Source of the DNA: an uncultured Collinsella sp.
Lineage (GTDB): Bacteria > Actinomycetota > Coriobacteriia > Coriobacteriales > Coriobacteriaceae
DNA: 7,656 nt
Reading direction: 5' to 3'
NCBI GenBank assembly: GCA_900554255.1
Contig: USGN01000054.1
Coordinates: 1 to 7,656 of the forward strand
The position numbers and the translations under genes were made by a program. Positions 6,046 to 7,656 of the stretch are shown here, piece after piece. Within the stretch, counting starts at the first letter, position 1. Each line of letters starts with the position of its first letter. The notes under the pieces are model-generated. The model was not told the origin of the DNA. It did no database searches and was given only the letters and a program-made list of their open reading frames with translations.

Positions 6046-6846
6046 CTAAACAAGTTGAAGATTGATGACGATGACGCAGATGAGCAGCAACGCCGTCACC
6101 ACCGCCGCCAACGCATCGCCGCGGCCAAATGCAAGCGCATGCAGACGCGTGCGTCCCTGCTCGCCATGATAGCAACGGGCATCCATGGCAGCAGACAGCG
6201 TCTCGGCATGGCGGAACACGCCCGTGAACAGCGGAATCGCCACACTGCCGAGCATACGCACGCCGCCGAGCGGGCCTCCCGTCACGCGCGCACCGCGGCT
6301 TGTCTGCGCATCGGCCGTCTGCTTCATCTCGGTGGCAAACTGCGGCATAAAGCGCAGCGCGATGCCCATGATCATGCCGAGCTCGTGCGCAGGAAGTCCC
6401 ACACGCGCAAACGGCGCGAGCAGACGCTCAAAGCCCGCGGTGAGGTCGAGCGTCGGCGTGGTGAGTGTAATGGCGCTCATGCCGGCCATCATCAACGTCA
6501 GACGGCACGCCATAAACGCCGCAGAACGCAGCGAGCCCTCGCTCACCTGCAAAAAGCCAAGCTGCCACAGGATGCGCCCACTCTGATCGGTAAACAAGTT
6601 GAGCACCGCGACCACGACGACGATTGCCAGCAGCGGCGCCATCGACGACAGAACGCGACGAACCGGCACCCGAGACACGGCATAGGTCAGCACAACGAAA
6701 ATTGCGACCGGGACCAGTCCGCGGAAGCCACTGACCGTGAGCGTCGTGATCAGAAACACAAAGCCCAAGAGCAACTTGGTTCGCGGGTCCAGGCGGTGGA
6801 TTGCACTATCGCCGGGATAGTAGCTGCCAAACGAAAACGCCTCCAT
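6046..6846 (-). CDS. ecfT: ECF transporter transmembrane coupling protein EcfT
   Basis: EcfT is the membrane scaffold of energy-coupling factor importers. It joins the two ATPases to interchangeable S components that bind vitamins or metal ions. The 266-residue protein shows the family start (HRLDPRTKLLLGF, 17-29), hydrophobic segments near 24-40, 44-58, 67-85, 108-128 and 245-264, and the two cytoplasmic coupling motifs QTSRGA (181-186) and AMDARCYHG (220-228) that dock to the ATPases. Its ATG shares one base with the TAA stop of the upstream ATPase gene (TAATG), and AGGAGG lies 7 bases before it inside that gene. This points to translational coupling and balanced amounts. No S component is encoded in the window, so the substrate is unknown, and this may be a shared module of the group II type. 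Confidence 0.95.
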   Translation of the reverse strand: MEAFSFGSYYPGDSAIHRLDPRTKLLLGFVFLITTLTVSGFRGLVPVAIFVVLTYAVSRVPVRRVLSSMAPLLAIVVVVAVLNLFTDQSGRILWQLGFLQVSEGSLRSAAFMACRLTLMMAGMSAITLTTPTLDLTAGFERLLAPFARVGLPAHELGMIMGIALRFMPQFATEMKQTADAQTSRGARVTGGPLGGVRMLGSVAIPLFTGVFRHAETLSAAMDARCYHGEQGRTRLHALAFGRGDALAAVVTALLLICVIVINLQLV

Positions 6847-7656
6847 TAGCAGCCCTCCTCTCGCGCGACCGTCTTGGAATTAGCAATGTCCGCGACGTTA
6901 GAAGGACCGCCCGAGCGACCGATTAGCAGGTCCACCAACTCGTCTGCCAGCGACTCAACCGTATAGAGGCCGTCAAAGCGCAGCGGCACGCCTGCCTTCG
7001 CAAGCGCCAGCGCCATGCGCTGGGCAGCGGGAACACCCAAGCCGATTGATTTAAGCTCATCCGCATGCGCAAAAACCTGAGCGGGCGTGCCCTCGGCAAA
7101 CACCGCGCCCTCGTTCATCACGACGATGCGGTCGCAGCAATTGGCCAGGTCATCCATGCTGTGCGAAACCATGACAACGGTCAGGCCCTCGCGATAGAGT
7201 CGATCGATGAGCCCTAAGAAATCCCTGCGCGCAGCCGGGTCGAGCCCCGCCATGGGTTCATCGAGCACCAGGACTTCGGGCTCCATGGCGAGCACGCCGG
7301 CGAATGCCACACGCCGTTGCTGACCGCCCGAAAGCTCAAAGGGACTCTTGTCGCCGACCGTGGAAAGGTCGAGGCCCACGCGCGAGAGCGACGACTCGAC
7401 ACGACGGTCGACTTCATCTTGCGGCAAGCCAAGGTTGTGCGGACCAAACGCCACGTCCTGCGCCACGGTTTCGGCAAACAGCTGACGCTCGGGATATTGA
7501 AACACCACGCCGACCTTGGCCTTAACCGCGGCGGCGTCTTTCTTGTTTGATAGATCGAGCTCCAGCGCGCGAACGGATCCCTCCTGGGGGCGAATCAAAC
7601 CGTTGAGATGCTGGACCAGCGTCGACTTACCCGAACCGGTATGACCTGCCAAGCCC
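6846..7656 (-). CDS. ecfA2: ECF transporter ATPase EcfA2 (5' end beyond window)
   Basis: ATP-binding subunit of the energy-coupling factor importer. The frame is open through the right edge. The first visible residues lead straight into the Walker A motif GHTGSGKST, so about 30-40 N-terminal residues, including the true start, lie outside. Counting the residue encoded at 7655-7653 as 1, the visible 269 residues hold the Walker A lysine (10), the Q-loop VFQYPERQLF (51-60, Gln53), the signature LSGGQ (108-112), Walker B LVLDEP (129-134, Glu133) and the switch histidine in VSHSMDD (His165). GHTGSGKST with QHLNGL and FQYPE is typical of EcfA2. EcfA1 usually has GHNGSGKST and FQNPD. An ecfA1 gene is therefore expected just beyond the right edge. 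A C-terminal tail of about 20 polar residues ends the protein. Confidence 0.93.
   Translation of the reverse strand, partial: GLAGHTGSGKSTLVQHLNGLIRPQEGSVRALELDLSNKKDAAAVKAKVGVVFQYPERQLFAETVAQDVAFGPHNLGLPQDEVDRRVESSLSRVGLDLSTVGDKSPFELSGGQQRRVAFAGVLAMEPEVLVLDEPMAGLDPAARRDFLGLIDRLYREGLTVVMVSHSMDDLANCCDRIVVMNEGAVFAEGTPAQVFAHADELKSIGLGVPAAQRMALALAKAGVPLRFDGLYTVESLADELVDLLIGRSGGPSNVADIANSKTVAREEGC

Noticed and set aside
6172..6180. Cysteine in the second EcfT coupling motif (ARC instead of ARG)
   Set aside because: The rest of the motif is intact, and my recollection is that this variant occurs in other EcfT proteins, so I do not treat it as a defect.
5668..6849. Plus-strand open frame of 393 codons opposite ecfT and a PPOX-like gene
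   Set aside because: It is extremely rich in Arg, His and Gln, as expected for the complement of a hydrophobic GC-rich membrane protein. No domain is visible.

Overview
The window is a GC-rich bacterial segment in which every convincing gene lies on the minus strand, so it is best read from right to left. Gene content and protein style (a clustered argC-argJ-argB-argD set beside an ECF transporter module) suggest a Gram-positive, high-GC gut-type actinobacterium. Coriobacteriia, for example a Collinsella relative, is my best guess. This rests on general resemblance, not on a marker gene.

Right part (about 5114-7656): a compact gene string that starts beyond the right edge. It holds the 3' part of an ECF transporter ATPase of the EcfA2 type, then ecfT (transmembrane coupling protein) overlapping it by one base, then two small paralogous split-barrel proteins of the pyridoxamine 5'-phosphate oxidase-like (PPOX) superfamily separated by short gaps. 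The string ends in a strong GC-rich hairpin (5016-5068).

Middle (4848-5113): a 266-base control region without a gene. It holds the terminator hairpin of the right-hand string. It also holds an 11-base perfect inverted repeat (4933-4969) whose arms resemble ArgR/AhrC half-sites, just upstream of a weak candidate -10 element for argC.

Left part (1-4847): arginine biosynthesis in the order argC, argJ, argB, argD. These encode N-acetylglutamyl-phosphate reductase, ornithine acetyltransferase, N-acetylglutamate kinase and acetylornithine aminotransferase, and argD runs off the left edge a little before its end. Together they take N-acetylglutamate to ornithine, with ArgJ recycling the acetyl group to glutamate. 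ArgB has the C-terminal motif typical of arginine-inhibited kinases.

The most notable non-coding signal is a terminator-like hairpin followed by six U residues inside the arg cluster, between argC and argJ. ArgB has an unusual 35-residue C-terminal tail and ArgD an insertion of about 25 residues. I see no mobile element, CRISPR array, tRNA, rRNA or recognisable defence system, and nothing that amounts to a wholly new system.
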